Assembly (NCBI GenBank): GCA_963805915.1
Contig: CAWDWD010000011.1
Location: 62,001-126,000 of the forward strand
Direction of reading: 5' to 3'
Origin: JAEULH01 sp963805915
GTDB taxonomy: Bacteria > Pseudomonadota > Alphaproteobacteria > Rhodospirillales > Defluviicoccaceae
Length of the DNA: 64,000 nucleotides
The notes below the pieces were generated by a model. It was not told where the DNA came from and ran no database searches. It was given only the letters and a program-made list of their open reading frames with translations. Both the position numbers and the translations under genes were made by a program. Positions 8,151 through 17,417 of this stretch are shown piece by piece. The stretch's first letter is position 1, and each line of letters begins with the position of its first letter.

Positions 8151-9121
8151 TCGTCGCTGGCGAGGGTCATACCGACACGCTGGTCGCCATCGCCGAATCC
8201 TCGGGCGCGGTCGACTGGCAGGTGTTCGCGCTCAATGAGACCGCGCGCGTCGTCGTGCGCATCCTCAGCGCCGGCGGCGAACGTCAGTCGCTGGTCGATG
8301 CAATCCAGCGGCAAGTCTCCGCCGATCCGGGTTGGCGGTTGACGATTCTTCCGGTCGACGGGACGTTGCCGAATATTGAGGAAGGCGAGGAGGAAATCGA
8401 GGCACGGCGCCACCAAACCCTGACCGCGACCCGCGAGGAGCTTTACGCCGTGGTCGCCGGTGGCGCCGTGATCGATGCGAACTTCGTCCTCTTCGTGGTG
8501 CTTTCGACGATGGTCGCCGGCATCGGCCTGGTTGTCGACAACGTCGCGGTGGTGATCGGCGCCATGGTTATCGCGCCTTTGCTCGGCCCCAACCTCGCGT
8601 TCGCCTTCGGCGCGGCGCTGGGTGACATCGTGCTCATGGGCCGAGCCTTGCGGACCAGCCTTCTCGGGCTGTCGATCGCCGTGGTCAGTTGCGCGGCGTT
8701 CGCGGCGCTGACCGGGATCGGGCTCGACAGCACGGAACTGCTGGCGCGTACCCGGGCCGGCTACGGCGATATCGTGCTCGCGCTGGCCTCCGGCGCGGCG
8801 GCGGCGCTATCGCTCACCACCGGGCTGCCGACGGCGCTGGTCGGCGTCATGGTCGCCGTGGCGATCCTTCCGCCGGCGGCGACGGCCGGGCTGATGGCGG
8901 GCGGTGGGCGCCTCACCGACGCAACCGCGGCGCTCACGCTGCTCGCGATCAATCTGATCTGCGTCAATCTTGCCGCGCAGGTTGTATTCGCCGTCAAGGG
9001 GATCAAACCGCATCATTGGCTGGAGCAGAAGAATGCCCGCCAATCGACCGTCTTCAGTGCCGCCGTCTGGGCCGCGCTGCTCGCTGTCGCTATTGCCGTG
9101 ATCTATTTGCGCAGCGGCTGA
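8129..9121 (+). CDS. TIGR00341/DUF389 family multi-pass membrane protein
   Basis: The 330 residues comprise a soluble N-terminal part of about 105 residues (beginning MQLKIIEVVAGEG, ACT-like in appearance) and about seven hydrophobic segments from residue 115 on. Family-typical membrane residues are visible in 'VDNVAVVIGAMVIAPLLGPN'. The biochemical function of this family is not established; a small-molecule or ion transport role is inferred from topology only. The start region is duplicated upstream of the preceding gene. The gene converges on thiD with only 21 bases between their stops, where no terminator stem was found. Confidence 0.85.
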   Translation: MQLKIIEVVAGEGHTDTLVAIAESSGAVDWQVFALNETARVVVRILSAGGERQSLVDAIQRQVSADPGWRLTILPVDGTLPNIEEGEEEIEARRHQTLTATREELYAVVAGGAVIDANFVLFVVLSTMVAGIGLVVDNVAVVIGAMVIAPLLGPNLAFAFGAALGDIVLMGRALRTSLLGLSIAVVSCAAFAALTGIGLDSTELLARTRAGYGDIVLALASGAAAALSLTTGLPTALVGVMVAVAILPPAATAGLMAGGGRLTDATAALTLLAINLICVNLAAQVVFAVKGIKPHHWLEQKNARQSTVFSAAVWAALLAVAIAVIYLRSG

Positions 9122-9142
9122 AAACAGCCGGCGTTGGTCCGT

Positions 9143-9952
9143 TCACCCGGCGAGATTGAAGGCGGCGACGGTATGGCCGTGATTAAGCGGTCCGTGGCCG
9201 TGGCCATAGCCGGGCGCCGTTCTGATCGCCTCAAGGACGTAGGCCCGGGCCCGTTCGACGGCCGCGCGGATGTCGAGCCCCTGGGCGAGCCCGGTTGCGA
9301 TCGCCGAGGCCAGCGTGCAGCCGGTGCCGTGGGTATGGGGCGTGTCGATCCTGGCACTTTCGTAGCGGCGAAGCGGCTGATCGCGGATGGCCAGGACGTC
9401 AACCAGGGTTCGCCCTTGGCCATGGCCGCCCTTGACCAGGGCCGCGCCGGGACCGAGCGACAACACGCGTATCGCGAGACTGTCGGCGTCGGCATCCCCA
9501 TCGGCAAGTCCGCTCAGCGCGGCGGCCTCGGGAAGATTCGGCGTCGCGACCGTGGCGAGCGGGAGGAGCCGCGTTCGTACCGCATCCATCGCGTCGGCGG
9601 CGAGAAGGGCGTCTCCGCCCTTTGCGATCATGACCGGATCGACCACCACGGGAATGCCCGTGGCAAGCGTTCGCAACACCGCGCAGACGGCGTCGACGGT
9701 ATCGCTGCGGTGGAGCATGCCGATCTTGATGCAGTCGGCGCCGATGTCCTCGAGGACAAGGCGCATCTGCAAGGCGATGAACGCAGCCGGCACGTCGTGG
9801 ATGGCGAACACGCCCCGGGTGTTTTGCGCGGTCAAGGCGGTGATCGCTGTCGCGGCGTAGCCGCCGAGCGCGGTGACGGTTTTGACGTCCGCCTGAATGC
9901 CGGCGCCGCCGCCGGAGTCGGACCCGGCGACGATCAGAACACGTCCGTTCAC
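9143..9952 (-). CDS. thiD: Bifunctional hydroxymethylpyrimidine / phosphomethylpyrimidine kinase
   Basis: ThiD phosphorylates HMP twice to HMP-PP, the pyrimidine donor for thiamine phosphate synthase (ThiE is encoded at 29.6 kb). The 269-residue ribokinase-fold protein shows 'AGSDSGGGAGIQAD' at about 9-22 and the C-terminal 'GTGCTLASAIATGLA' anion-hole/catalytic loop. Length is normal. The start is GTG with AGGGGA upstream, 14 bases beyond the glmM stop, so it is the last gene of the long minus-strand block. No TPP riboswitch-like sequence precedes it, consistent with read-through expression from glmM. Confidence 0.93.
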   Translation of the reverse strand: MNGRVLIVAGSDSGGGAGIQADVKTVTALGGYAATAITALTAQNTRGVFAIHDVPAAFIALQMRLVLEDIGADCIKIGMLHRSDTVDAVCAVLRTLATGIPVVVDPVMIAKGGDALLAADAMDAVRTRLLPLATVATPNLPEAAALSGLADGDADADSLAIRVLSLGPGAALVKGGHGQGRTLVDVLAIRDQPLRRYESARIDTPHTHGTGCTLASAIATGLAQGLDIRAAVERARAYVLEAIRTAPGYGHGHGPLNHGHTVAAFNLAG

Positions 9953-9965
9953 CGGTGCGTTCCCC

Positions 9966-11321
9966 TCAATGCGCGACCGCTTGGATAACCCCGCAGATGT
10001 CGTCGACGATCGAATGCAGCAAGATCTCGTCGTCGCCTTCGGCCATCACCCGGATCAACGGCTCGGTTCCGGATTTGCGGATCAACAATCGTCCGCTGTT
10101 GCCAAGTCGCCGCTCGCCGGCGGCGATGGTGTCCTTGACCCGATCAAGCTCGAGCGGCTTGCCGCCATTGATGCGGACATTACGCAACAGCTGCGGCAGC
10201 GGCTGGAACATCTGGCAGCTTTCGCTCGCCCGGCGTTGGCCCTCGACGAGAACGGCGAGAACCTGAAGTGCTGCGATCAGGCCATCCCCGGTCGTGGTGT
10301 AGTCGCTGAGAATGATGTGGCCGGATTGCTCGCCGCCGAGATTGTATCCGCTCGCGCGCATCTTCTCGACGACATAGCGATCGCCGACGCGGGTGCGCTC
10401 GAGGGTTAGGCCGATACCGGAGAGGTAGCGCTCCAGGCCCATGTTCGACATCACCGTGGAGACCACGCCGCCGCCTTTCAGCCGGGCGCACTTGTTCCAA
10501 TGATTGGCGATGAGCGCCATCACCTGATCGCCATCGACCAGCGAGCCGGTCTCGTCAACAATGACCACGCGGTCGCCGTCGCCGTCGAGCGCGATGCCGA
10601 GATCGGCGCGATACTCGCTCACCGACCGGCACAAGGCCTCGGGCGAAGTGGAGCCGCAGCGGCGATTGATGTTGAAGCCGTCGGGCTCGACGCCGATGGA
10701 GATGACGTCGGCGCCCAGTTCGTAGAGCACCTCGGGCGCGACCTTGTAACAGGCTCCGTTGGCGCAATCGACGACGATCCGCAGGCCCTGAAGAACGACG
10801 CCCTTGGGAAACGAGTGCTTGACGAACTCGGTGTAACGACCCTGAACGTCGGTCAGCCACTTGACCTTGCCAAGCTCCCAGGACTCGGCCAACTGGCCCT
10901 CGCCCTCGCCATTATTAGCGGCAAGGCGGGCCTCGATCGCCTGTTCGACGCTATCGGAGAGCTTGTAGCCGTCGGGTCCGAACAGCTTGATGCCGTTGTC
11001 CTCGAACGGGTTGTGGGACGCCGACAGCATCACGCCCACGTCACAGCGCATCGACCGCGTCAAATTGGCGACCGCCGGGGTCGGCATCGGGCCGACCAGG
11101 ATGACATCCATCCCCATGGAGGTGAAGCCGGCGGTCAGCGCGGATTCCAGCATGTAGCCGGACAGACGGGTATCCTTGCCGATCAGTACGCGGTTGCGGT
11201 GGCGGCCGCGGCGAAAGTGCGCACCCACGGCAACGCCGACTTTCAGCGCGATTTCCGCCGTCATTGGATGCCGGTTCGCCGTTCCGCGAATACCGTCCGT
11301 TCCGAATAGCCGACTACTCAT
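9966..11321 (-). CDS. glmM: Phosphoglucosamine mutase
   Basis: GlmM interconverts glucosamine-6-phosphate and glucosamine-1-phosphate for UDP-GlcNAc, peptidoglycan and LPS synthesis. The 451-residue protein is full length. It begins 'MSSRLFGTDGIRGTANRHPM', has the phosphoserine motif A-S-H-N-P at 101-105 (Ser102), a metal-binding 'DGDGDR' in the middle, and the C-terminal phosphate-binding 'RKSGTEPLIRVM'. It is preceded by a G-rich ribosome-binding site. The ftsH-folP-glmM order matches that of E. coli and many proteobacteria. A gap of about 90 bases separates it from folP. Confidence 0.96.
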   Translation of the reverse strand: MSSRLFGTDGIRGTANRHPMTAEIALKVGVAVGAHFRRGRHRNRVLIGKDTRLSGYMLESALTAGFTSMGMDVILVGPMPTPAVANLTRSMRCDVGVMLSASHNPFEDNGIKLFGPDGYKLSDSVEQAIEARLAANNGEGEGQLAESWELGKVKWLTDVQGRYTEFVKHSFPKGVVLQGLRIVVDCANGACYKVAPEVLYELGADVISIGVEPDGFNINRRCGSTSPEALCRSVSEYRADLGIALDGDGDRVVIVDETGSLVDGDQVMALIANHWNKCARLKGGGVVSTVMSNMGLERYLSGIGLTLERTRVGDRYVVEKMRASGYNLGGEQSGHIILSDYTTTGDGLIAALQVLAVLVEGQRRASESCQMFQPLPQLLRNVRINGGKPLELDRVKDTIAAGERRLGNSGRLLIRKSGTEPLIRVMAEGDDEILLHSIVDDICGVIQAVAH

Positions 11322-11411
11322 TCTCCCCCCTATGTTGCCAACGCCTGAAAACCCGATCCATTATACACTCAGCGCGGGCAGAACTCTAGGCTGCCTTATT
11401 GATCGGAGGCT

Positions 11412-12261
11412 TCAATCGGAGGCTTCGGCGATGGCCCGCCATACCGAGAAAGCCTGCCCAGTGGCTTCCACGTCATGGGTGCGAACGATGCGAGCGCCTT
11501 GTGCAACCGCGGAAAGCGCCGCCGCCAAGGAGCCGGGCAGTCGCTCTTGCGGCGGTTCATTGCCGCTCAGCCGGCCGATAAAGCTCTTGCGCGAGACGCC
11601 GACCAGGAGGGCGCACGCCAACGGCCGATAAAGATCCAGATGCGACAGAATGCGCAGATTGTGGGCGAGGGTCTTGCCAAATCCGAGGCCGGGATCGACC
11701 GCGATGCGCGTGCGCGGAATTCCCGCCGCAACGCAGGCATCAACGCGGGCGCCGAGCCATGAGCATACGTCGCGCGCCGCGTCATCGTAACGCGGGTCAA
11801 CCTGCATGGTTCGCGGATCGCCCTGCATATGCATCAACACGACCGATGCTCCCCGCGCGGCGACCAGGGGCAGCGAGCGCGGATCGCGAGCGAGCGCGGT
11901 GATATCGTTGACGATCGACGCGCCGGCGTCGAGCGCGCCGGCCATGACTTCGGGTCTGCGGGTATCGATCGAGACGCGGAGACCGGCGGCGGCCAATCCG
12001 CCAACCACCGGGATGACGCGGCGAAGTTCCTCGTCCACCGAGATCGGACTCCGCGCCCGGCCGGGTCGATTCGCCGCCGACATCAACGAAGTCGGCCCCC
12101 GCCGCGGCCATCGCCAAGCCGCGGGCTATGGCTGTTCCGCTGGTCGGCGTTTCGCCACCGTCCGAAAAGCTGTCGGGCGTGACGTTGACGACCCCCATAA
12201 TCTTCGGCCGATCAAGCGCCACGCCGGCGAACTCAAGCGGCCGGGCCCGTCCCATCGACAT
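11412..12261 (-). pseudogene. folP: Dihydropteroate synthase, interrupted by a one-base frameshift
   Basis: FolP condenses p-aminobenzoate with dihydropterin pyrophosphate in folate synthesis and is the sulfonamide target. The 5' part (ATG at 12261) reads 'KIMGVVNVTPDSFSDGG' and 'VDVGGESTRPGAE', then leaves register. The next frame continues 'SVDEELRRVIPVV', 'SIDTRRPEVM', 'IVNDITAL', 'DPGLGFGKT' and 'GVSRKSFIG'. One extra base near 12046-12048 (a GG pair on the plus strand) explains the break. Removing it gives 282 residues, normal for FolP, with every family motif. A single uninterrupted gene is expected here because folate synthesis is usually essential, so an assembly error is the simplest explanation. 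Confidence 0.9.
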
Positions 12262-12275
12262 GCAACGGTGACGGC

Positions 12276-14213
12276 TCAGCCTCCGTGCTGAGGTTCCGGG
12301 GCGTCGAGGCCTCCCGGGCCGGGCCGCTCCTTGGTCGGCCTCGCACCGCTCGACGGCACCGACGACCGGCGGCCCTGGTCCTTCATGTCCTCGTTTGGGT
12401 CGGGGCGCGTGACCGACTCGCCGCGCAGAACCGCGTCGACTTCGTTGCCCGTCAGCGACTCATATTCGAGCAGCGCCGCCGCCAGGCGGTCGAGATCGTC
12501 GCGCCGGGACAAAAGGATTTCTTTCGCCGTGGCCTCGGCATCATCGATCAACCGGCGCACTTCCTCATCGATGATGCGCGCCGTCGCGTCGGCGACGTTC
12601 TTTTGTTGGGTGACGGAATGGCCGAGAAAGATTTCCTCCTGGTTGTCGGAGTAGCGCAAGGGTCCGAGTTTGTCGCTGAAACCGAACTCGGTGACCATGC
12701 GCCGGGCCATGGTCGTCGCCTGGAGAATGTCGTTGCCGGCACCGGTCGTGACGTTCTCCGGGCCGAACACCAGCTCTTCGGCGGTCCGGCCACCGAACAT
12801 GATCGCCAGCCTCGATGTCAGCTCAATGCGCGAGTAGCTGTGGCGATCGCGCTCGGGCAGCGACATCGTCACACCAAGCGCGCGGCCGCGCGGGATGATC
12901 GTCACCTTGTGCAGCGGGTCGCTCCGCGGCACCGCGAGCCCAACAATGGCGTGACCGGCCTCATGGTAAGCCGTGAGCCGCTTCTCCTCATCGGTCATGA
13001 CCATCGAGCGGCGCTCGACGCCCATCAGCACCTTGTCCTTGGCCGCCTCGAAATCGATCATCGTGACCAGCCGCTTGCCCGCCCGAGCCGCGAGCAGGGC
13101 CGCCTCGTTGACCAGATTGGCGAGATCGGCTCCGGAGAACCCGGGGGTTCCGCGCGCGATGACGCGGGCATCCACGTCCGGCGCGATCTGCACCTTGCGC
13201 ATGTGCACCTTGAGGATCATCTCGCGGCCGAGAATGTCCGGGTTGGGCACGATAACCTGGCGGTCGAACCGCCCAGGGCGAAGCAAGGCGGGATCGAGAA
13301 CGTCCGGACGGTTGGTCGCCGCGATAAGGATGACCCCGTCGTTGGACTCAAAGCCGTCCATCTCAACCAGCAACTGGTTGAGCGTCTGTTCGCGTTCATC
13401 GTTCCCGCCGCCGAGACCGGCGCCGCGATGGCGGCCGACGGCGTCGATTTCGTCGATGAAAATGATGCACGGCGCGTTCTTTTTGCCCTGCTCGAACATA
13501 TCGCGCACCCGCGAAGCGCCGACGCCGACGAACATCTCGACAAAGTCGGACCCGGAGATGGTGAAGAACGGAACATTGGCTTCGCCCGCGATGGCCCTGG
13601 CCAACAGGGTCTTACCCGTTCCCGGCGGGCCGACGAGCAGGCAGCCCTTCGGGATCTTGCCACCGAGCCGCTGAAACCTCTGCGGATCCTTGAGGAAGTC
13701 GACGACCTCTTCCAGCTCCTGCTTGGCCTCCTCGATGCCGGCGACATCGCCGAAGGTGACGCGGCCGGTCTTTTCGGTCAGCAGCCGCGCCCGCGACTTG
13801 CCGAAGCCCATCGCCTTGCCGCCGCCCGACTGCATCTGGCGCATGAAGAAAATCCACACGCCGATGAGCAGCAGCATCGGGAACCACGAGATGAGCACGC
13901 CCCACAGGCTTGGCGCGCCCTCGTCCATGGGCTGCGCGGTGATCCGCACGTTATGCTTCTGCAGGTTCTCGACCAGCGACGAGTCCTTCGGCACGTAGGT
14001 CACCAAAGGCCGGCCGTCACGGTACTGGCCGGTGACCTGCTGGCCCTTGATGGTGACTTCGCGAACGTCGCCGCTTTCAACCTGGGCGAGGAATTCCGAA
14101 TAGGCCAAGGGCTGCCGCGTTTGCTGCGGCGCGGCTCCCTGGAACAGATTGAATAGCGCGAAAACGAGCAGCGCTATAACCACCCACATTGCCAGATTTC
14201 GACTGATGTTCAC
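12276..14213 (-). CDS. ftsH: ATP-dependent zinc metalloprotease FtsH
   Basis: FtsH is the membrane-anchored AAA+ protease that degrades unassembled membrane proteins and regulatory proteins. The 645 residues show an N-terminal membrane helix (9-24), a periplasmic domain, a second helix (about 104-124), Walker A GPPGTGK at 195-201, Walker B 'IIFIDEIDA' at 250-258, the second region of homology 'ATNRPDVLDPALLRPGRFD', and the zinc site HEAGH at 417-421. The C-terminal tail is Pro/Gly-rich. The gene lies downstream of tilS and 14 bases upstream of folP, as in other alphaproteobacteria. Confidence 0.97.
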   Translation of the reverse strand: MNISRNLAMWVVIALLVFALFNLFQGAAPQQTRQPLAYSEFLAQVESGDVREVTIKGQQVTGQYRDGRPLVTYVPKDSSLVENLQKHNVRITAQPMDEGAPSLWGVLISWFPMLLLIGVWIFFMRQMQSGGGKAMGFGKSRARLLTEKTGRVTFGDVAGIEEAKQELEEVVDFLKDPQRFQRLGGKIPKGCLLVGPPGTGKTLLARAIAGEANVPFFTISGSDFVEMFVGVGASRVRDMFEQGKKNAPCIIFIDEIDAVGRHRGAGLGGGNDEREQTLNQLLVEMDGFESNDGVILIAATNRPDVLDPALLRPGRFDRQVIVPNPDILGREMILKVHMRKVQIAPDVDARVIARGTPGFSGADLANLVNEAALLAARAGKRLVTMIDFEAAKDKVLMGVERRSMVMTDEEKRLTAYHEAGHAIVGLAVPRSDPLHKVTIIPRGRALGVTMSLPERDRHSYSRIELTSRLAIMFGGRTAEELVFGPENVTTGAGNDILQATTMARRMVTEFGFSDKLGPLRYSDNQEEIFLGHSVTQQKNVADATARIIDEEVRRLIDDAEATAKEILLSRRDDLDRLAAALLEYESLTGNEVDAVLRGESVTRPDPNEDMKDQGRRSSVPSSGARPTKERPGPGGLDAPEPQHGG

Positions 14214-14332
14214 GTGGACTACCCGTCTCGCTACCGCTGGTTAACAAAATGCAGTCAGGCCACGGCGATATCAGGCCCGGCGGCCAAGAAAATGTCTCAG
14301 ACCACATCGAGTTAGATAATAGGCAAACGCTC

Positions 14333-15761
14333 TCAAGCAAGGAAGTAGCTGGTCGCGGACAGGCTCGTCAGCGGCTGGAACGCGATACGCGCATCGAGCC
14401 GCGCGTCCACGGGCGTTCGGGCGCCGTGAACGCCGAGAGCGGGAACCGCCAACAGGCCGACGCGGTCGCCAAGGGCCGGCATCGTGACCGCCGCCTGCCA
14501 CGGGATGCGGCCGTCGCGAAGACTCGGATCGAGCGCGATCGCCTGGCGCCAACCGGCCTCGCCGAGCGCGCCAAGCCAAATGCCGGTGGGGCCTGGGAGC
14601 GCGGCCGGCCCGACCTCGATCGCGAAGCGCCCGTCCCAAAGCCTCGTCGTTGCCGGTTCAAGCTCGACCGGCGGGGGAAGGTCCCTGGCTTCGCGGCAGA
14701 CCATCAGGACGCGGTGGCCGGAAGGTAGGCCGCCGGGGCCGCCGCGGCACTCATCCGGCCCGCCGTGCCGGGCGCGGCGTCGCCACCACAAGCGGCAGCG
14801 GCCGAGACCGCCGCCGATCGCCCCGGCGTCGTTCAGACGCCGGCGCAACCGCTCCAGTTTGTCGGCGCCGGGCGGCCGGTCGCCGCCGCCGATTGTCGCC
14901 AGGATCCGGCCTAAAGCCGCCGCCGCCGCCAGTGGCGCCGCCGCCGCCAAGATCTCCACATCGACCGCGGCGAACCCGGCCGGGTGCAGGCGACAGCACC
15001 GCGCGAGCAGCGTCGCGACGACGCCGGCGCGTTCGTCGCGTTCGTCCGCCATTACCGAGGCGGTTCGCGCCAAGGTCCTCCGCCAAGCCGGTGCGCGCGG
15101 TCGGGTGGGCGAGCGCAACGCGGATCCGGTTTCGCGCGAACCTCGGGTCGGTATTGGTCGGATCCTCGATCCACGCCTGTCCGCGCGCGACGAGGTAGCC
15201 GCGCAGGCGCTCCGGCGGCACCCGCAGCAAAGGCCGGACAACGCGAACCGCGCCGGTTTCGACGACCGGAGCCATTGCCGCGAGACCATCGCCGCCGCTG
15301 CCCCGGCCGGCCCGCAGCATGACGGTTTCGCCCTGGTCGCCTTGATGATGGCCGACAAGCAGATGAAGCAGACCGCGCTCCAGGCACCGCTCGGCGAGAA
15401 GCCGGTAGCGCGCCGCGCGCGCCCGTGCCGCGATGCCGCTTGCCGGCTTGTCGCCACGCCAACGCAAGATTTCGTGTTCGATGCCGAGTGCTTCCAGCCA
15501 ACGCGCGACCCGGCGGGCTTCCGCCGCGGACGCCTGGCGCAGGCCATGGTCGACGCTCAGCGCGATAACGCGACCGCCCCGATGTTCGGCCCAATGCGCG
15601 GCCAGCAGACATAGCGCCATGCTGTCGGCGCCGCCCGAAACAGCGACGGCGAGCAGGGGCGCCGTTTCGAACGGCCCAAGTGCCGCCATTGCTCCGGCGA
15701 ACTCATCGTCGCTCAAAGGGGCGGGAAGCGGGGCGGGAAGCGCACTCGGCGTCAGGAGCAA
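14333..15761 (-). pseudogene. tilS: tRNA(Ile)-lysidine synthetase, interrupted by a one-base frameshift
   Basis: TilS modifies C34 of the CAU-anticodon tRNA-Ile to lysidine, an essential decoding step. The N-terminal PP-loop motif SGGADS is at 42-47, followed by 'ALSVDHGLR', 'HEILRW', 'GHHQGDQGETVMLR' and 'DPTNTDPRFARNRIR'. The frame is then lost. The correct register resumes as 'ARTASVMADERDERAG' and runs to 14333 through the substrate-binding and C-terminal domains. One extra base in the CC at 15070-15071 accounts for this. Corrected, the protein is 475 residues, plausible for an alphaproteobacterial TilS. The TTG start at 15761 overlaps the ybgF stop by 10 bases. Confidence 0.85.
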
Positions 15762-16687
15762 CCGGCGCGGCGGCTTTCTTGCGCCGCCTTCTCCTTAATG
15801 GCAGGCGCAGCGTTCGGAAACGCCTTGTTGAGTTCGCGAAACGTCGCGCACGCCTCTTTATTCTTGTTCATGCCAGCCAGCGACATGCCAAGCTTGAGCA
15901 GGGTGTCAGGCGCCTTCGGCCCGGTTTTGCTCTTCTGGTAGCCTTCGACGAAGGTCTCGGTCGCTTGCGCGTAATCGCCGCGCGCGTAAAAGCTTTCGCC
16001 CAGCCAATAGCGGGCATTCTCGCTCAGCGGATCGTCCGGGTGCTGCTTGAGGAAGGCCGTGAACGCGTCTTCGGCCTGGTCATATCTGCCCTGGCGCAAG
16101 AGATCGTAGGCGGAGGCATATTGCTCGCGCGCCGTGCCCGCGGGCAGGCCACCCGACGCGGCGGCGGCTCCACCGGCGGCGCTGCCGGCGCCCGGCCCAA
16201 CCGCCGGCCCGGGCGGGCGAAGAAGATCGTCGGCTGACAGCGTGCCGAGCGAGCGAGGCCCCCGGCCGGGAGGCCCCCCGGCGGGAGCGCCACCGGCCGG
16301 CGGCGGTCCTTGCATACCCGATCCGCCGCCCGTGCCGCCGTTGGCGCCACCACTACTGCTAGTACTACCACTACCGTCAAGAGGCGCCGCCGGGCCGGCC
16401 TGACCCAGCCGGTAGTCGACGTCGGCACCGAGCTTGTCGAGCCTTTGGTTAAGCTGCTGGATCCGGTAGCTCAGATCCTCGACCCGGCCGGTCAGCGTCC
16501 GCAGCTCCGCCTCCAACTCCGACTGACGAACCTCTAGGCGCGCCGCCGCCGTTCCGCCGCCGCTACCGCCGCCGGCCGGCCCACGGTCCTGAGCGTGGGC
16601 TGAAGCCGGCGCCATGATCGGCGCGAGCATGACCGCGGCCAACACCGCCGCACGCCCGACCGGCGGAAAGGTTCGGTTGCGGTTCAC
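15752..16687 (-). CDS. ybgF: Tol-Pal system protein YbgF / CpoB
   Basis: CpoB is a periplasmic protein that links Tol-Pal-driven outer-membrane constriction with peptidoglycan synthesis at division. The 311 residues begin with a signal peptide of about 33 residues ending near 'ASAHAQ'. A short coiled-coil trimerisation segment follows (about 50-90, 'LEVRQSELEAELRTLTGRVE'). A long Gly/Pro/Ser-rich linker (about 95-180) includes a run of Ser/Gly codons with unusually A/T-rich DNA. C-terminal TPR repeats start at about 185 ('YASAYDLLRQGRYDQAEDAF'). It is last in the tolQRAB-pal-ybgF cluster and overlaps tilS slightly. Confidence 0.92.
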   Translation of the reverse strand: MNRNRTFPPVGRAAVLAAVMLAPIMAPASAHAQDRGPAGGGSGGGTAAARLEVRQSELEAELRTLTGRVEDLSYRIQQLNQRLDKLGADVDYRLGQAGPAAPLDGSGSTSSSGGANGGTGGGSGMQGPPPAGGAPAGGPPGRGPRSLGTLSADDLLRPPGPAVGPGAGSAAGGAAAASGGLPAGTAREQYASAYDLLRQGRYDQAEDAFTAFLKQHPDDPLSENARYWLGESFYARGDYAQATETFVEGYQKSKTGPKAPDTLLKLGMSLAGMNKNKEACATFRELNKAFPNAAPAIKEKAAQESRRAGCS

Positions 16688-16725
16688 TGCTTCACCCGTT
16701 CAATGCCGATGGCCAGGAGGCCGGC

Positions 16726-17274
16726 TCAGCTGCCGGCGTTGCTGCCGGTGATGACGGTCACCGCGCGTCGGTTCTGCGCCCACGCCGATTCGTTGGAGCC
16801 GACCACCGCGGGGCGTTCCTCGCCATACGAAACGGTCTTGATGCGCGCCGGCGAAATGCCGATGGCGACGAGATAATCCTTGACCGCGTTGGCGCGGCGA
16901 TCACCCAGCGCGAGGTTGTGCTCTCTCGTCCCGCGCTCGTCGGCGTGGCCTTCGATGATCACGTTGAGCGCCGCTTGCCTGCTCAAGAACGCGCCTTGCT
17001 GCTCCAGTGTCGTCCGCGCTTCCGGCGACAGGTCCTGTTGGTCCAGGCCGAAGAATACCCGATCACCGATTTCGACCAACTTCTGCTCGGCGACGATGGG
17101 CGGAAGCTCGCCTTCTTCGATGGCGCCCGCGCCGCCAACTCCGCCGGATGCGATATCGCCGCCGCCCTCGATACCGCCGCCGCTCGAGCCGGCGCCGGCG
17201 GCGTCATCGGACGGCGTCGAGCACGCCGCCAAGAGAGCCAACATCGCCGCCATCGCGATCACTCGAATACCCAT
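16726..17274 (-). CDS. pal: Peptidoglycan-associated lipoprotein Pal
   Basis: Pal is an outer-membrane lipoprotein that binds peptidoglycan through its OmpA-like domain and is moved by TolB/TolA during division. The 182 residues have a lipobox LLAAC with the modified Cys at 18, a Gly/Ala-rich spacer of about 40 residues, and a C-terminal OmpA-like domain with 'IIEGHADERGTREHNLALG' and 'RIKTVSYGEERP', the diaminopimelate-binding signature. Length is normal. An AGGAGG-type site precedes the start. The gap to tolB is about 140 bases, so a separate promoter is possible. Confidence 0.95.
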   Translation of the reverse strand: MGIRVIAMAAMLALLAACSTPSDDAAGAGSSGGGIEGGGDIASGGVGGAGAIEEGELPPIVAEQKLVEIGDRVFFGLDQQDLSPEARTTLEQQGAFLSRQAALNVIIEGHADERGTREHNLALGDRRANAVKDYLVAIGISPARIKTVSYGEERPAVVGSNESAWAQNRRAVTVITGSNAGS

Positions 17275-17417
17275 GCAGCCATTCCTCCTGAAAACGTGAC
17301 AAATGAAGCGCCGGGCTTACCGGCACGGACGAAATATTGATTGAGACTAACACAAAGAGAGGAAGCGTTACTCCATCGAAGTCGCCGCCTTCTCCCACGG
17401 CGCGCCACCATGCGCGC

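Noticed and set aside
11412..12261. An acquired sulfonamide-resistance (sul) gene
   Set aside because: The gene lies in the chromosomal ftsH-folP-glmM order, with no mobile element and composition like its neighbours; it is the native folP.
12285..14156. A 623-codon plus-strand frame opposite ftsH
   Set aside because: ftsH on the minus strand has every AAA+ and zinc-protease motif; the antisense frame shows none.
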